A DNA stretch of 64,000 nt from Gymnogyps californianus (taxonomy: Eukaryota; Chordata; Aves; Accipitriformes; Cathartidae). Position 1 is the first letter of the stretch, and every line of letters begins with the position of its first letter. Below, piece after piece: positions 1-13,630 of the stretch. The DNA lies in assembly GCF_018139145.2 (NCBI RefSeq), contig NC_059474.1:39698344-39762343 (forward strand). Reading direction: 5' to 3'. The notes under the pieces are model-generated. The model saw only the letters and a program-made list of their open reading frames with translations, did not search any database and was not told the DNA's origin. The position numbers were made by a program, and so were the translations under genes.

Positions 1-3000
1 TGCTGGGCTTCCTTTCCACATCCCCCACCGCACTGTTGTAATCTGTGAGTGACGCAGGGCAGCAGAGCCACAAGGAACCAGTGTGGAGGGGATGTGGTTA
101 ATCTACCCCAGGGAACGCCTCATATATGGGGTGAGTCTGCTTTCCACAAGGCAGGCAGGTGATTTTTTGCCTTACTTCTGGTGTCACGATAGCCCTGTTT
201 AACAATTTGCTGAGACATTGTTCAGATCATCTATTGCCTGTACAATTACCACAAACACAATAACAATTAATAAGCTAATTTGACTACCATGTAGGCAGAA
301 TTTAGATGAGATTTCAACCCATTTTAACTCTATAGATACATAGAAAGATTCTCTATTGCTTTGCTATTATCCATAGTGACAAAGAAAGGATGGACACAGA
401 TGCTAAATTTCCTAAAGGACCCGGTGTGTAATTAACATAAATTAATTAATGGCTTCAGCTCTTTGCCCAAAGAATAAATGTTGTAATTTTCTGAAGAATA
501 TGTAGTATTGCTCAAAGAAAGCAAAGATGTTCATTACCTGATTTAAATGCAAAATCGAACTCCTTAACTCAGGAGTCACGACAAGGCTCTCCATAATAGC
601 AAGGAAGAAATTAAATTGATATATCAGTAGTTAGCATATTGCCATGTAGAAATAAATCACTGTTTATACTATATTGCACTTTACAGTATTAGAAGAATTG
701 AGAGGAATTTGATTAATGGAATAAGGCAGCAGGCACATTGCTTGTGGCATTGGTGGAGCATGTCTCAGAATTTTTGCTCCCTATCTGTGATTTTTCATAA
801 CCTGTGTTTGATGATTCTTGATTGGTATAAAAGGTTTACAAAATGTCCCAATCCCTCTCAACCATTGCTAAGTCAACCTTCTCTCACTTTCTGCAAGATT
901 CTGACACCAACTAATTTGGTCATTATTCTTGTGATCACACTAAGTAATGTCATCATTATCACCAGAGCACATAGTACACATAGTAAAGATTAAGGCACAA
1001 ACAAAAAGGCAAAACTATGTTTGTGAATGAAAGGAGAGAGAAATAGCGTCACTCTGTTTCTGTACAAAAGACAGGTGTAGTGCAGCAACTAAGGAAAAAT
1101 GCATGCCATCCAGTTGGTATCAAGCTTTTACAATGGTTACAAGAACATCTAGATTGAAATCAAATCTGACACAAACTTGAACCCAAATTCCAGACAAAGC
1201 ACTGTTTGCATTATAAGAGTATATAGAAATCTCAACCAAGAATAGCAGTTCAGTTCCCCAAATTGCTTAGAGCCAAGACCCACAACACTTACCACGGAGA
1301 AGTGGGAGACAGGGAACTGAGGTGCAGAGTGATGCAGTGAGTTGGTCACATTTACATGGAAAAATTCTGCCAAATGCATCACTGAACAGAGATCTACAAC
1401 ATTTTGTCCCAAATATCAACAGTCTTATCTTCTACTATTCATTTTCTCTTCAGATAGAATGGTTTTAAAGGCCAGAGAGTACAAAAACACTTTTCAGAAG
1501 CCTCTGTAAACTCAAGCTCAGTTGCTAGTCTAGTTCCCATAATTTAGTTAATCATCTTTCTGCATTAGAAACATTTTGTAATCTTCTTGCACCTTTCCAG
1601 ACTGGTCCAGACTCATAATCAATTTGTAGATATTTATAAATAATTACTAAGGTATGTTTAGTAAAATTATAGTACAGAAATACTATATTTATGCATGCCT
1701 CTAAGAAAACAGATTAAAAATTGGTCTGTTGCAAAGGTCAAGAAACATTTGAAATTGTAATTAGTCCAGGCTGAGATCTCTGAATTCCAGAATTATTCTT
1801 GTTAAATTTATGGCACCCAAAAAATCAATACTTTCTCAATATTATCATAATAGCATTTGTGACTAAGTTCCCAAAATATAACTTTTTTGCCTGTGTTTAT
1901 TGTAGTAATGATATCGAATACCTTCATAAGAAGGACTCAACATCTTTTATAAAAGAATTACCAAGGTTTGGGTGGTGAGAACTGATAAGAGAGCAACAGA
2001 TTTGAGTTCCGTTCATAGGATATTTCAACACAGCTTGTACTCTAGAGATAGCTGGTACCAGAACTGAGCTATCATTTCAAAGTAGAGCATAAATCTAAGC
2101 ATAAACATTTTCTAAATTCCGTAAGTATTTATTATACATATTTTACTTAAAACTAATAAGGTTATAAGCTCTTTTAACAGTTGTAGCCTGTGATTTCGTG
2201 TAAGTATTTATGCACAACATCATGTGAACTGCCAATGTTATAAGCACTTTTAAAGACGTTAATGTGAAACATTCTGATAATGCATGTATTTATAGATACC
2301 ATGTTGAACTGCTAGCATAGTATGCTGTTTTAAAAATCATTTCCTAAGGTGTCTTTTTCAATAGTAGACATACTACTCTTCTTCCCTCCCTTAAATTTCA
2401 CTAAAACCCGCTTTGCAATAGTGCCTAATTGAATAATTGACAGGTCTTTATTTTCCTGTGTTTAATCCTTCAAGAGACTGCATTACAGTGAATATATTTT
2501 ATGCAGTGTATGATGTTGTTATGTTTAGCTGATTTGTTTCTCCCTCAAAATGTAACATCAAGTTTATAGGCCTACCAAAAATTCACAATTATGTCAACAG
2601 CCAAAGTTGTCTCTCCCCTTGCATTTTGAGGTTCCATTCTTACAGATTCCTACCACTTAGTTTAAGTTATTCATGAGGAGTTTGTGACTTTATGTGTAAG
2701 TTATGAGTTTTCGTTCTGAATGGATCAGCTGATGCAGCTAAAATGGTTTGGTAGGTATGTAAGAAAAGAACAAAGATATGAGAGATTAGCCAGCTTGAGA
2801 ATATCACACTCACCCTATGTAATGGATCCTCTTATTACTGGAAACATTGACGTGTCTCTTTATATCCCAGTTATACTTTTTAGTATTTCTTCACTGTGTA
2901 AGTATGTTCCACACATTTTGCTGGGCTTTCTTCCAGAACACACACAAAAGACTACATCATTTGAGGATTTGACTTCACTCCATAATGTTGTCCTAATGCT

Positions 3001-4434
3001 GCCTTCTTGCATACTTATCAGTTCCTTTCTTTATTTTTTGGTCAGGAATTTTATTGAGCGTTATTTTGTCTGCTCACGGTATTTTGCAGCTGAGCTAATT
3101 ATGATTTGTTTATAGCCAATACAATAATAAAGAGCAAGCAGGATTTTTCCTTAGTGGTGAAAATTGGGGTCCCAGTGCTAAGATGATGAGCAAGTCTGTC
3201 TGCTATTGGTCTCAAAGGAAATGTATCTGCAGCTTAAGGGTTGAAAGTTGAAACCTTCATGTATATTTCAAGCCCGTTAGCTGAGAATATCTTGATACAG
3301 AGTCTGCAAACTTTTGTCTTGAGGATCCAGACAGCCAGGAATTCGTCACCCAATTCATTCAGTTATTACTGTTACTTATTTGTTATGAGCTAATAAGGTT
3401 AAAAAAAAAAGAGGCGGGGGGGAGAGAAATGACTAATTGAGCTGCACAAAGAATATAACTGAAGGAGAGATGGTGAAGACTTCTTAAAATCTGGTGCAAA
3501 TATCCAGGGACTTTACACCCAAAAGTGGAAAGAATCAGTTTCTGTGATTGTTTAGATAAAGTAACTTATAACCAGACTAGCATGGCCAGGCATCCCATCC
3601 GAGTTTTAACTTCAATTTCTGAGGATAGTCCATCAACAGCTCCCACTTTTCCATGACACTCCTTCTGGCTTCTTCCAGTATATTGCAAGTGTCCTTTCTT
3701 CAGCAGTCCTGGTCAAACTTCCAGAAATATGGAAATCTCATAAGGACAGTCATTGCACATTCAAAATGCTCCTCTACATCCTACGTGTGGTAAGTCCTCA
3801 AGATACTGTACGTAAGGGTAGCAAAATAAATTTCAAGTGCCCAGTTGATCCAACATATCTCACACCAGACTTACTGTCTTCAAATCTGCCAGTGCTGGTA
3901 GATATACATCCTTTTAGGAAGATGAAGAAATGTGGATCTGCTCTCTATCACTTCTGACTTAATGCTGTAATCACTGTAAAGTTGTATATGAGAATGGCAT
4001 CACTCTATTTTAAAAGAAAGCATTGGCACTACAGAATTTTGTAGAGAGCATAAGTCTAAATCAAACATGCTTTCAGAAAACCTGCTAGCATTTCAGGTCA
4101 AAGGGATGAACATATTCAGCTCTTTTCTACTACAACACACTTTTGCATCTTCTGAGGAGCAGCGCAGGGAACTTACTACCAGAAAATGAGGTACCTAATG
4201 AGTTCGGTTCACAACAGGAGAAAACAAGAATGGCTGAACTGATTTTGACCGAGGGTCTGATTAGTACCCTGGTCTCCTTCTGTGGCCTTAAGCTGTTGCT
4301 AAGGGAAGAGTAAAAAAGGCAAGCATACATGAGTCTTCCATCCAACACCACTTCCCAGGGTCCAAATATGTTTAGCTTGAATGAATTTCTGAGCTTGTTG
4401 TGCTTTGCCTGTTCAGCAACCTTCAATGTACTTC
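1..4434. other. Intergenic, unique AT-rich sequence
   Basis: No gene or repeat family is recognised. The two most noticeable open frames, 709-993 (94 codons) and 2720-3115 (131 codons, plus strand), have no domain or signal I know and no flanking splice or promoter context that sets them apart from chance. A short run of ten A followed by a G-rich stretch lies at 3401-3423. Nothing else stands out. Confidence 0.6.
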
Positions 4435-5680
4435 TCTTCCAAGTCTTTTTTCACTCTTCCTTTGAAACTGCCTGCATGCACAATATCTGGCAGCAAGAAG
4501 TTCTACAGGTTTCCTGCCCACTGAGTGAAAAGTACCTACTTTTGTATATATTTAATTTGGCTTTCAGAGGCCCCTTATTCTCGTGTTTGAAGGGAGAATG
4601 AATAAACCATCCATGTTCACCTTCTCCTTGTCACTCAAGATTTGATATATTTCTAACATGTCCCCTCTAAATGACCTTTTTTTCTAAACGAGGAGTCCTA
4701 GACTACTTAGTTGCTCTTCAAAGGGAAGGCATTCTATATTTTTTGTCACTCTTGTCCTGTCCTTGTTTTCCTGACTTTCAAATTCCAAAATAATCTATCT
4801 GAGAAGAGGGGGCCATTATGAATTGCAATATTCACGGTGTGGTCAGCAGGATAATAAGGTTCTTGGATTGATTTTCTATTTCTTCTTCAGTAATTATTAG
4901 TATTTGGTATGCTTTTGTGACTGCTATTGAGCATAGAGCTGATATTGTCATGAGACAATCTAGTATTACCACAAGATCTCAGTCTTGAGTGGTAATAGTC
5001 ACCTCAGAGTTCATTATCTCATATGTGAAATTAAGACTTTTTTTCCCCATGTGCATCACTTGATATGTACCTGCAATGAATTTTATATGCCATTTTGTTA
5101 GCCAGTCACTCAGCTTCATAATGTTCTTCTGTAATTATTCAGTGTTCCCTCACCGTCACTGCTGTGAATAACTTTGTATGATCAGCAAATATTCCCATCT
5201 CACTGCTCATCTTCCTTTCCTAGGTCATTTTGACTGTTTTGAACAGCACAAGTTCCAGTATAGACCCCTTGCAAAACTGCACTGTGATCTCCCTCCTTGC
5301 AAGAAAGGTGTATTCCTGTCATTTAGTCAATATTTTTTTAAAATTTGACTAGTCGATTTAAATAATGATTAACTTATGGGGGGAATCTTCTGAAATGACT
5401 GCCTAGGTTCCTTAAAAGTCTTTGGTGAGGGATGTTTCTAGAAGCATAGAAAAAATCCAGTACGCTTTATCAACAAGATCACTTTTACAAGCATTTGTTG
5501 ACACCTTCAAACAACACCTTCAAAATCTGCAAGAAGCAAATTTTCCCTTTACAGAAGTCACATTGACGCCCTTCAAGTAGGTTATATTTATTTATATAAT
5601 TATTATATATACATGTCTGCTAAATTTATTCTTCTTTTATTGATTCTACTAATTTTCTTGGAGTTATTCAGGGACGTTTC
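4435..5680 (-). mobile_element. Decayed CR1-family LINE, reverse transcriptase and C-terminal part
   Basis: An old non-LTR retrotransposon fragment read on the minus strand. The complement of 5526-5568 gives RQCDFCKGKICFLQ, a worn form of the CR1 motif SQHGFCKGKSCLTNL. The complement of 5172-5193 gives IFADHTK, matching the catalytic FADDTK box with the second aspartate changed to histidine. The complement of 4635-4674 gives SFRGDMLEIYQIL, matching the conserved RRLRGDLIEVYKI near the CR1 C-terminus. Order and spacing agree with CR1 ORF2: about 125 residues separate the first two motifs. Sequence at 4440-4620 also resembles CR1 3' sequence known from turtle and crocodile genomes. Frames are broken by shifts and stops, so the element is dead. 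Both ends are approximate, and no target-site duplication or 3' octamer tail was found. The CR1 superfamily call is fairly sure; the subfamily is unknown. Confidence 0.85.
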
Positions 5681-8309
5681 AGTGTTGAGTATAATGTGTG
5701 CATGTCAACTTAATCTTACTTTAGATGTCAAAGACATTTTTTTCACCTGTATCTCTGACTGCAGTTGATTGAACCTAAAATTTGTGGATCAGTCTAATTT
5801 GATATGTCAGATTTCTTCCATTGTATATACTTAAAATCGTCTTTTGAAAACTACTGACTAAACTAGCATTAAGTAATTCACATTGTATTTATCTAACCGT
5901 AATTATCAGTATTAGTCACATAACCATAACAGTGCCAATTTTGCAAAATTAAGTGTTAAAAATGTGCAGTTGTTACTGAGCAGTTTTGGTCCATAAGATA
6001 GAAGTGTTTTGAAACGCAAGCACAGAAAGGTTATCAGTATGTTCATTTAAAAAAAACCCACCTCTGAAGTCGAAGAATGGCAGTATTTTGTACTTACTCA
6101 TTGCACATCTTTAATCCACATCTAGCTCATACATATTCTGGCCAGCAACAACATATGCAGTCTATCCCTTTATCCTGGAAGACATCAAACACAGTATTTA
6201 AAGCAAGCATTTAGACTACAAGCAATTATTTTTAGTCAGCTCCTTAAAAGCTCCTAAATTTCACAGAACACCATTGATAATCTTCCCATATGTTTAGTGA
6301 TGTTGTTGCCATGGCTTCTGACATGATTGTGTAGGGATATTAAGACATCCAGAAATAACAGTTTGGGGGGTGATTTTCTGATAGGATATCTAATTAATTA
6401 ATATTCCTGTTCATGAGAGGAAATTACTCGTACTGCAGACACATGCTGAGTGGGATTCCACACAGGCTTGCCAATTCACCTGACTCATGACCCATGTCTG
6501 TTCTGGTCTTGGGGTCAAAGACTGACATTTGTGACAAACTGTGCACTGATCTGTGCTACAAATATCTCTGATGATAGCTGAAATTAAGCTACAGCTACAA
6601 TGCTCATTTTACATCATTGTGACCAAAAATAGACTAAGGATAAGAACAGAGTGCACTCACTGACTGCACTGTTTGTTACAAGGATGAGCAATCTCAGGCA
6701 AGTCTGACCTTATACCTCTGTGGTAATGTTAATAATGGACAACATGTATGATTTAAGTAAATCGTGTACATATAAAAAGTAATAACTGCTCAAGCTCTGG
6801 TTATTAAAGCTAGGATAAAAGAAAATACTAAAAATAAAGATTCCAGCTTTGATATTTTATACAGGCAGGGTGCCAGTCAAGGGTGTGCAAAGTCATAAAA
6901 TATCCTTATGGTAGAGGAATCAAGATATATTGTAAACGTAAGTAAGCCTAAGTCTTGTGAGAATTCTAATCATGATTTATGGATGAAATTGGCCCAGATG
7001 TATTAGGATGAATGTACAATTTTTCATGCTTTATCCTATGAAGCTCAACTTCAAAATATTTTTAAGTTAACCCATCTCTAACTGGGAAACAAAAAAGTGA
7101 TTTGCTTTCTTGAGACAAATGGGAGGCATTCCCAAACAAGACAGAAGAACTTTGAATCCATCTTCCAAAATAGTTTATAATGCATATTCCATTAAAATAA
7201 ATACTCATGTTATAAAAGTTTGTACCTTCTATAGGTTGTTTTTACTCTATTTCAAAATATTATTGTCAGGATGACAGAATGTCTATCTTTCACCTTCTCC
7301 TTACTTTTGATAAAAATTCCACGATGAAGCCTTGCAAAAAACATATGCAGAATTTGGCATCAGAGATCTGTCTGAGGAGTAATGGCAAGATATCCTTGTA
7401 ACCGCATAGACAAGCTCTTCAAGTCCTATATCATTCACTTAGCATGAAAAAAATTTCTTCCTTGACTACTGGATAATTGCATAGCTGATGACTCCCATTT
7501 AGAAAAGGCACTTAAATGCATCAGCAATGCTGGTGTTGACATCTGCTGAGGTCATTTTGATGCAGTCTTTTATAATTACTCATTTTCATGAAACACACAT
7601 AGAATCAAAGTGTGCCTTACTTTCCTTAGAGATAGCGATAATGGAAACATAACAGCATTTTGCAATGCTTACATTGTCACGATGGAAGTTGTTCTGGAAT
7701 TAATATGGGCATCAAGGGAAAGGGACAGGATGCTACACCTGAATTTCAACCATGCTATGACTCCCCGGACTTTTGTGCATATAGGCTGAACTATGCATGC
7801 TATTTAACTGTCTCCTAAATGTACAAATGATGCATTTCCCAGATAACCACATCTATCTTAAAAATGGAGGCTCAGAGTGGATCTCTAGACATCTTAGGAA
7901 GATCAAATGATTGAAGAGGTGAATAAAGACACTAAGAAAAAGACAATTAATCCTAAAGTTCAGTATGTACTACTTCAGCAGAGAGCTCCAAAATGCTTCT
8001 CAGACAAATGAGCGAGAATACAACTGACTTCTGAATTTACTGAAGCAGATCTGGAACTTGACCAAACAGATGCAGAAGCCTTGCTTAAAATATTTGAGAA
8101 CCACTGACTACCGATCAGATCAATCTTTTCCACCTGTCAGCTAGTCATCTACTTCTATTAGACCTTGATGATTTACTTGAGGATACATTAAAAAAAGGGC
8201 AAAAATACGACTATTTCTAAAGGAGCCATCCTGAGACTGAGACTACCTTTCAAAAATTCTATGACCATTTATCCTATCAGAAACTGAAATTGTTTTTAGG
8301 TATCAACTC
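5681..8309. other. Intergenic, no recognisable feature
   Basis: AT-rich sequence with no supported gene, RNA or repeat. The phrase IADDS encoded near 7479-7493 recalls a reverse-transcriptase box, but its surroundings do not support it. Stops are frequent in all frames. Confidence 0.55.
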
Positions 8310-8360
8310 AGAGAAGATGGAAAGAGATGGAAGGAGGAGGAGGGAGGCAGAGAGGGAGGG
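8310..8360 (+). repeat. Purine-rich GGA tract
   Basis: About 50 bases almost entirely A and G on the plus strand, built from GGA and GGGA units with a few T or C interruptions. It is a low-complexity simple repeat, and such tracts can adopt triplex or non-B structure. No coding meaning is visible. Confidence 0.7.
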
Positions 8361-11168
8361 TAGGCAAACCTCTCAGGAAAAGAAGTCATACTCTGCCAAA
8401 CAGAATTTTGATGACGTAGAGAATTGTGTCTGACCATTTCAATGAAGATTAACAGTTGAAGAATTAAACATTGTTAGAAAACGACGCATTATTTTCTGTG
8501 AGTCATACAAACCAGCTCAGCTTTACAGTTTCTTACCTGTACTAAATATAATTTTGAACAATGCTGAAGTGCTAGAATGGAAAAATGTAGTTAGCACAAC
8601 ATGGGAGGGTGTCGTCACCAAGAACATGGCTATTGTTATGAAGCTACTGGTCAGCAGCAGTTGTCCTAGCTAATCAAAGGATACAGTTAGATATACTCAT
8701 TAAAAAAAGTATCATTGTAATCTGCTACTTTGAGTGGTGCAAACAGCTGAAATTTCAGAGACTAATATTCATAGTACATTTTCATCTGGTTCGTATTGTA
8801 AAAGGTGAACACATGATGGGGATAAAAGTATAAGAAAGTAAAATAATAGCACCTTTCTCCTTTTGGTTTGTGCTGTACCTATGTCTGTTATAAAGACTGC
8901 TAAACACTCTGTGTATTACAGGACAAAACAATGTCCAGAAGATGCCAGCTTTGGTCCCTTCAGTCAGCAACTGAGCCCAAGGGCAACACTCTACAAATGG
9001 CAGCATCTGCGGCACTGAATCTGAAGCCAAGGATCTGTTAAGTTATGCCAGTTCTTTTGCTTACCTATGACTTAAGAACATATATTTCTTCGTATACTGA
9101 AAAAAGCATAAGACAGGGCATAAACTAAATTACATTCCATTGCTCTGCACAGAGGCATGTTTTATAAAAGTAACGGTGGATGACACTATAGGCTATGATA
9201 GTGAATCTGGAGTATTTTTCTTATGTCAGTAGAACCATGAAAGAAAAATATTGTTATGCTTTTATAACTTGTGCAGTTTGTGTGTGTATAAATTGTAATG
9301 GTTTACAATATGTGGGCACCCACAAACACATACAACCTGAATGTCAACTTCACAATATTATCCAACAATTTAAAATACTTATTGCCTCTGAATCCCTCTT
9401 TATTTGATTTAGCTCCTGCACATTTCTTTTTATGATTAGCTGTAACAAAAATAAATCTGGAGTACTTAAGAAAACACTTTGCTGCAGCATAGTAATTGTT
9501 TCTGACATCTTCTGTCTGAAGCAGATGGCTGGTCTCAAAGAAAGCAACTGAAGAAAGAGCTTATAGGATAGAACCTCCACTAGTGTAAAATGAAGACACT
9601 CCACTGACTTCAGAAAATATAGATGCAGTGATTCATTAACAGTATAGTGAAAAGAATGGTTACTTCACTTTATTTCTGGTATCAAACTCTTATCCATGTT
9701 TATTGAAAACAAATTTTAGTCAAAATATTACCAAATATAACAAAAATGTGTACTGTCATTACATGCTCATACTAATGATTATCCCATTGTTTTGAAAATA
9801 TTAGAATGCAAATCAACAGCATTGATTTAGTTAATTGATTACACACTGTACGAAAAAGGGGAGAAATGAGTTGTCCGCAGAGCCACAAGCTAAAATGTAT
9901 TTACACAAATCATCTGGTAAATGCCTAACTAATAATTATTTACACTCAGAGATACTGCAATTGTTTTGCTCAATTTGTGTAAAGAAGTAGAGAATTACTT
10001 GGGTAATGCGTTCGCAATTACTACATTGACCCACTCTATACAACAGCGTTGCCAGCTGCCCTCCAACTCCAGGAATTTAGTAATGGTGATTGTGTAAAAG
10101 CAAAGAAAAAAATGTTTGTTTGAACAACTATGGTTGCATCTGCATGACTGATAGTTAGAAGGAAATTTTAAACCTCAGCCTTGGCTGGTAAGCCAAGTCC
10201 CACCGACTCAAAGAAGGCTTCCTGCAGGCGAAGGTCTGGCTTTTGGCTTGTCCAGCAGCTGCAAGAAGGGGCTGCGGTGGGACAGGGGCATGTCAGCTAT
10301 AGTTGGCAGTTTTCCATGGAGGAAAATGTGTTTCCCATAACTGTCATTTAAACTCTTTTAAAACGCACACCCACTTGCACAAATCCAGATTACCCTCCCA
10401 ATTATATGGAACACAGCCTGCACAGTAGTTCTTCAAGCATACAGCATTAATCCCACAGATTAGAAATGGATAGGAAATTAAGAACAGATGTTTCATAGCA
10501 GTGCTGTGTTAGAGATGACTGAATTAGTGCCAAGAGTACTAATACATCCACATGATATCCAATAGTGCCAAGCCTGGGTCCTCAATTACCTTACACATGA
10601 CATTATGTTTCCAGCTCCAAAACCATCTCATTCAGAGCTCCGGGATTTCTTCACAGCAGTGCAGTGCACTTTATGGACATACTCTAGTGTCTCTTGAGAT
10701 TACTATCTGTTTCCCTCATTCCACCATCTGCACGGTGCATGGTCCGCTACATCAGGAAACATTTCAGCAAGCAAGGTTAGCTCTACCATTACGAACTCAA
10801 CTAACACCAAAAAGCACACCTTGCAAATAGCAGTTAACATCTTAAAATGTGTTTTTAGTTCACTGCAACTAAAAGCACATAAAATCTACGAAGTAATAGA
10901 ATCAACGATCCTAATGTTTAAAGACTAGCAAATATGCCCAAAAGAAAATAACAATAAAAATTACATTAAACAACTTTCTTTTTATTAAAAGTAAAATGGG
11001 ATACACTGGGCAGTCAGAGACTGCATAGAAAAGGAATTAAAATCTTCCACTAGCTTTAAATCAGTGAGATGTCAAACCATGGCACAACATTCATGTGCTT
11101 AAGAGAAATATTATTTTTCACGGAGTGTTAAAAACAGGATTGTCAGCATAATAAGATTATCCTTTTTT
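8361..11168. other. Intergenic, no recognisable feature
   Basis: Unique AT-rich sequence. Open frames at 8782-9030, 9350-9604 and 10552-10830 encode short peptides without recognisable motifs and are treated as chance. Confidence 0.55.
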
Positions 11169-11216
11169 TAAAAAAAGGGAGAGAAACAGAGAGAGGGAGG
11201 GAGGGAAGGAGGGAAA
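11169..11216 (+). repeat. GA/GGGA purine tract
   Basis: A homopurine stretch starting with A-runs and moving into GAGA and GGGA/GGAGG units. It is broken only by a single C and is a low-complexity repeat similar in kind to the tract near 8310. Confidence 0.75.
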
Positions 11217-13337
11217 TACTGCTGCTAGGAATGTATTAGAGACATAAATAAATGATGTGTGAACAGTGATCCTTACCAAATAAAGTATCAGCAATGAACG
11301 TGTATATACTTTGAAAGAGGTGAAATGGAAACAGGACAGAGACAAAATACTGAATGTTTGTCTCTAAAGTGATAAAGCTTTATGCTCCATTTGGAAAACA
11401 GCAAGTGATGATTGCCATAACTGGTTAGTCTAAGAAGTAATGCTGGAGAGAAAAAATGAACAACTAACCATTGTTTAAGGTACATTCCTACACAGAGTAG
11501 GAAAAAGTCTCTGCATCTCCTGCATTTTGAGAAAAATGGGCCTGGTGAACATATTTCTAACATCAACATATTTCTTAATTTTTTGTCAGAAAACAGAATG
11601 TTACACATGCTCCTATTAAATATTGTTTATTATTGTACTTGTTTCACATTTTGTGACAACTTCACCTGCAAAAATAAAATGCTGTTGAAATCCAATTTTT
11701 TGAATTTTCAGCAGAAAGGGTTTTGAAATAATACTGCAGAAAGCCTTACAATCTAGAAATCAGTAAATCTTATAGCAGAACATTTTTTGCAGCAAAGTTA
11801 ACACAAAAACTCGATGGAATACATCTCCCAGAGATAGTACAAAATAAATTCAGCAGAAATATGAAACAAAGTAGTTTTTCAGCAGCATTACTGAACATGT
11901 ACTGGAATTAATAACAGTGCTCACATAAGAAACTCATACAGTGATCTCAGACTTCAGCTGTGTAATACCAAAGAATGATACTAAATATCTACATACATCT
12001 TTAATGCTCTTTGAAATATCACAGTCTTTCTGACACAAGACTGCTTCTTGTTTAGATAGTTTTGCTTTTTCTCATTAGATGGGTCTCCATGCCAAACTCA
12101 ATATAATTTTTCTTTTAACCCTTTTAAAGTGATTAGAATAGCATTTTCCAAAGAATAATGGGGAGTAGGTCAGTACCTATCTCCTTGGCATCGGGAGGCA
12201 TTGCAATATGGGAATTGTCAGGTTTCAGTGAATTGTGAAGCAAGTTTATCTAAGGTTACCACAGCATTTATATCGCTAAGTATCATCTGGCATAAATGCG
12301 TAATGCAACAGTAGAAGATATATATTTTGCTAACTGTATGTGTCTTTATTAGATCTACTTACCACTACTGGTTATTAGGATCAGGTGAAACCTACATCAG
12401 CTTAAGTCTTTATGGACTAAAATTGTAGATGTTTCAAAGTGCAAACTATTGTAGTTACAGAAACCTATTATAATTCCTCAACAAAGAAAGGGGAAGTAGA
12501 CTATAAACTGACTGAGCAAATAAAAGAAAAGTATGAAAAGGCCAAACTACTAATAAGAAAAGGGAGATTTTTATTACCTAGGTAAAGCCTGGAGTACCTT
12601 AAGTGTGGTAATGAGACTGGAAGAACGGGTAGATGCACACGTATAATACCAAATAGCTTTCACATTCACATCTGCAAATAAATAACAACACAGTGGTTTT
12701 CTTGGTATGAAGTAACACAGAGGATATGTTTGAAGACATAAAGGTAAAAGAGAATCTGTGAAAGGAGGTAATATTGCTGTACTTGTAATCAAAGTAAAAA
12801 CAGAATAAAAATAAAACTTCCTTAAACCAACCTGATAGGTACAAGATACACTTAGTAAAGACAAATGATGCATGCATAATAATGCTACTTAGTAAAAATA
12901 CATCAGGTATTAAGCAGAGTGTGGGCATAAATAACACAAAGCAAAGAGTGTTTAGAGAAAAAGATATTCTTTATTGAACACTTAAAGGCCCAGGGAAAGA
13001 AAATAATGATTAGTGTATAGAAAAGCATTAAAGACTGTAGAAAATTAATACAGACAGTTACAGTGAAGCAGCTAATAAAATAAAAATAACAGGATAAATC
13101 AAGATACACAGTAAAAAGTTCTTCTACTTACACAGTTATGGAAAGCAAACAGAGAAAGGGAAGAAATGGGGTATTCTGGTGTTGGAGACTGAGAAGGTTA
13201 ACGTGACTGAAAAAAAAAAAGAGAAAAAAAAGAGTAAAAAAGGGACAGAAACCAACATCCAAATGGAGGAAGGAAAATGTTAAAATTCTTCCCCATTGTG
13301 CACTGAACAGGTAATTAGGCAATTAGAGCTACACAAA
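11217..13337. other. Intergenic; A-rich low-complexity run inside
   Basis: Mostly unique AT-rich sequence. An A-rich run with sparse G lies at 13209-13243, just before the CR1 fragment that follows. The run may belong to the same retroelement insertion, but the intervening sequence is too worn to say. Short minus-strand frames around 12574-13109 have no recognisable product. Confidence 0.5.
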
Positions 13338-13630
13338 GCAGTGAGAGCTCCAGGCTCAGAGGAATTACATTTTAGAGTTCTGCAGAAGGCAGGCAGAGAA
13401 ATGGGAAAACTATTGGCCAAATTTAATAGCACACTAAGGGCAAGGAATACCAGAGGGCTGGAGGACACATAATGCCGCACCAGTGTTGAGGAATGGAATG
13501 AAGAGGATGTATAAAAATCTTAATACCCACAGGAGAGATACTGGACACATGAAGACACCTGAAAGAGCTACGCTTATAAAACCACTAATGTGCAAGCTAG
13601 TCAGTGGCAGCCAAAATGGTTTCATATACT
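13338..13630 (+). mobile_element. CR1-family LINE fragment, N-terminal reverse transcriptase
   Basis: From 13338 the plus strand reads AVRAPGSEELHFRVLQKAGR, followed by EMGKLLAKFNS, which matches the CR1 motif KAPGPDGIHPRVLKELA and the following hydrophobic helix. At 13597 another frame reads LVSGSQNGFI, matching the downstream GSQHGF motif. The gap of roughly 85 codons is the normal distance between these motifs in CR1 ORF2, and the frame change shows at least one frameshift. The element is a small, inactive relic. Sequence on either side may also belong to it but is too diverged to delimit. Another non-LTR clade with a similar core is the main alternative. Confidence 0.6.

Noticed and set aside
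2720..3115. 131-codon plus-strand open frame with hydrophobic stretches
   Set aside because: Hydrophobic residues come from T-rich sequence. No family, signal or exon context is visible.
7470..7520. IADDS peptide resembling the FADD box of reverse transcriptases
   Set aside because: No supporting RT motif was found upstream or downstream at the expected spacing.
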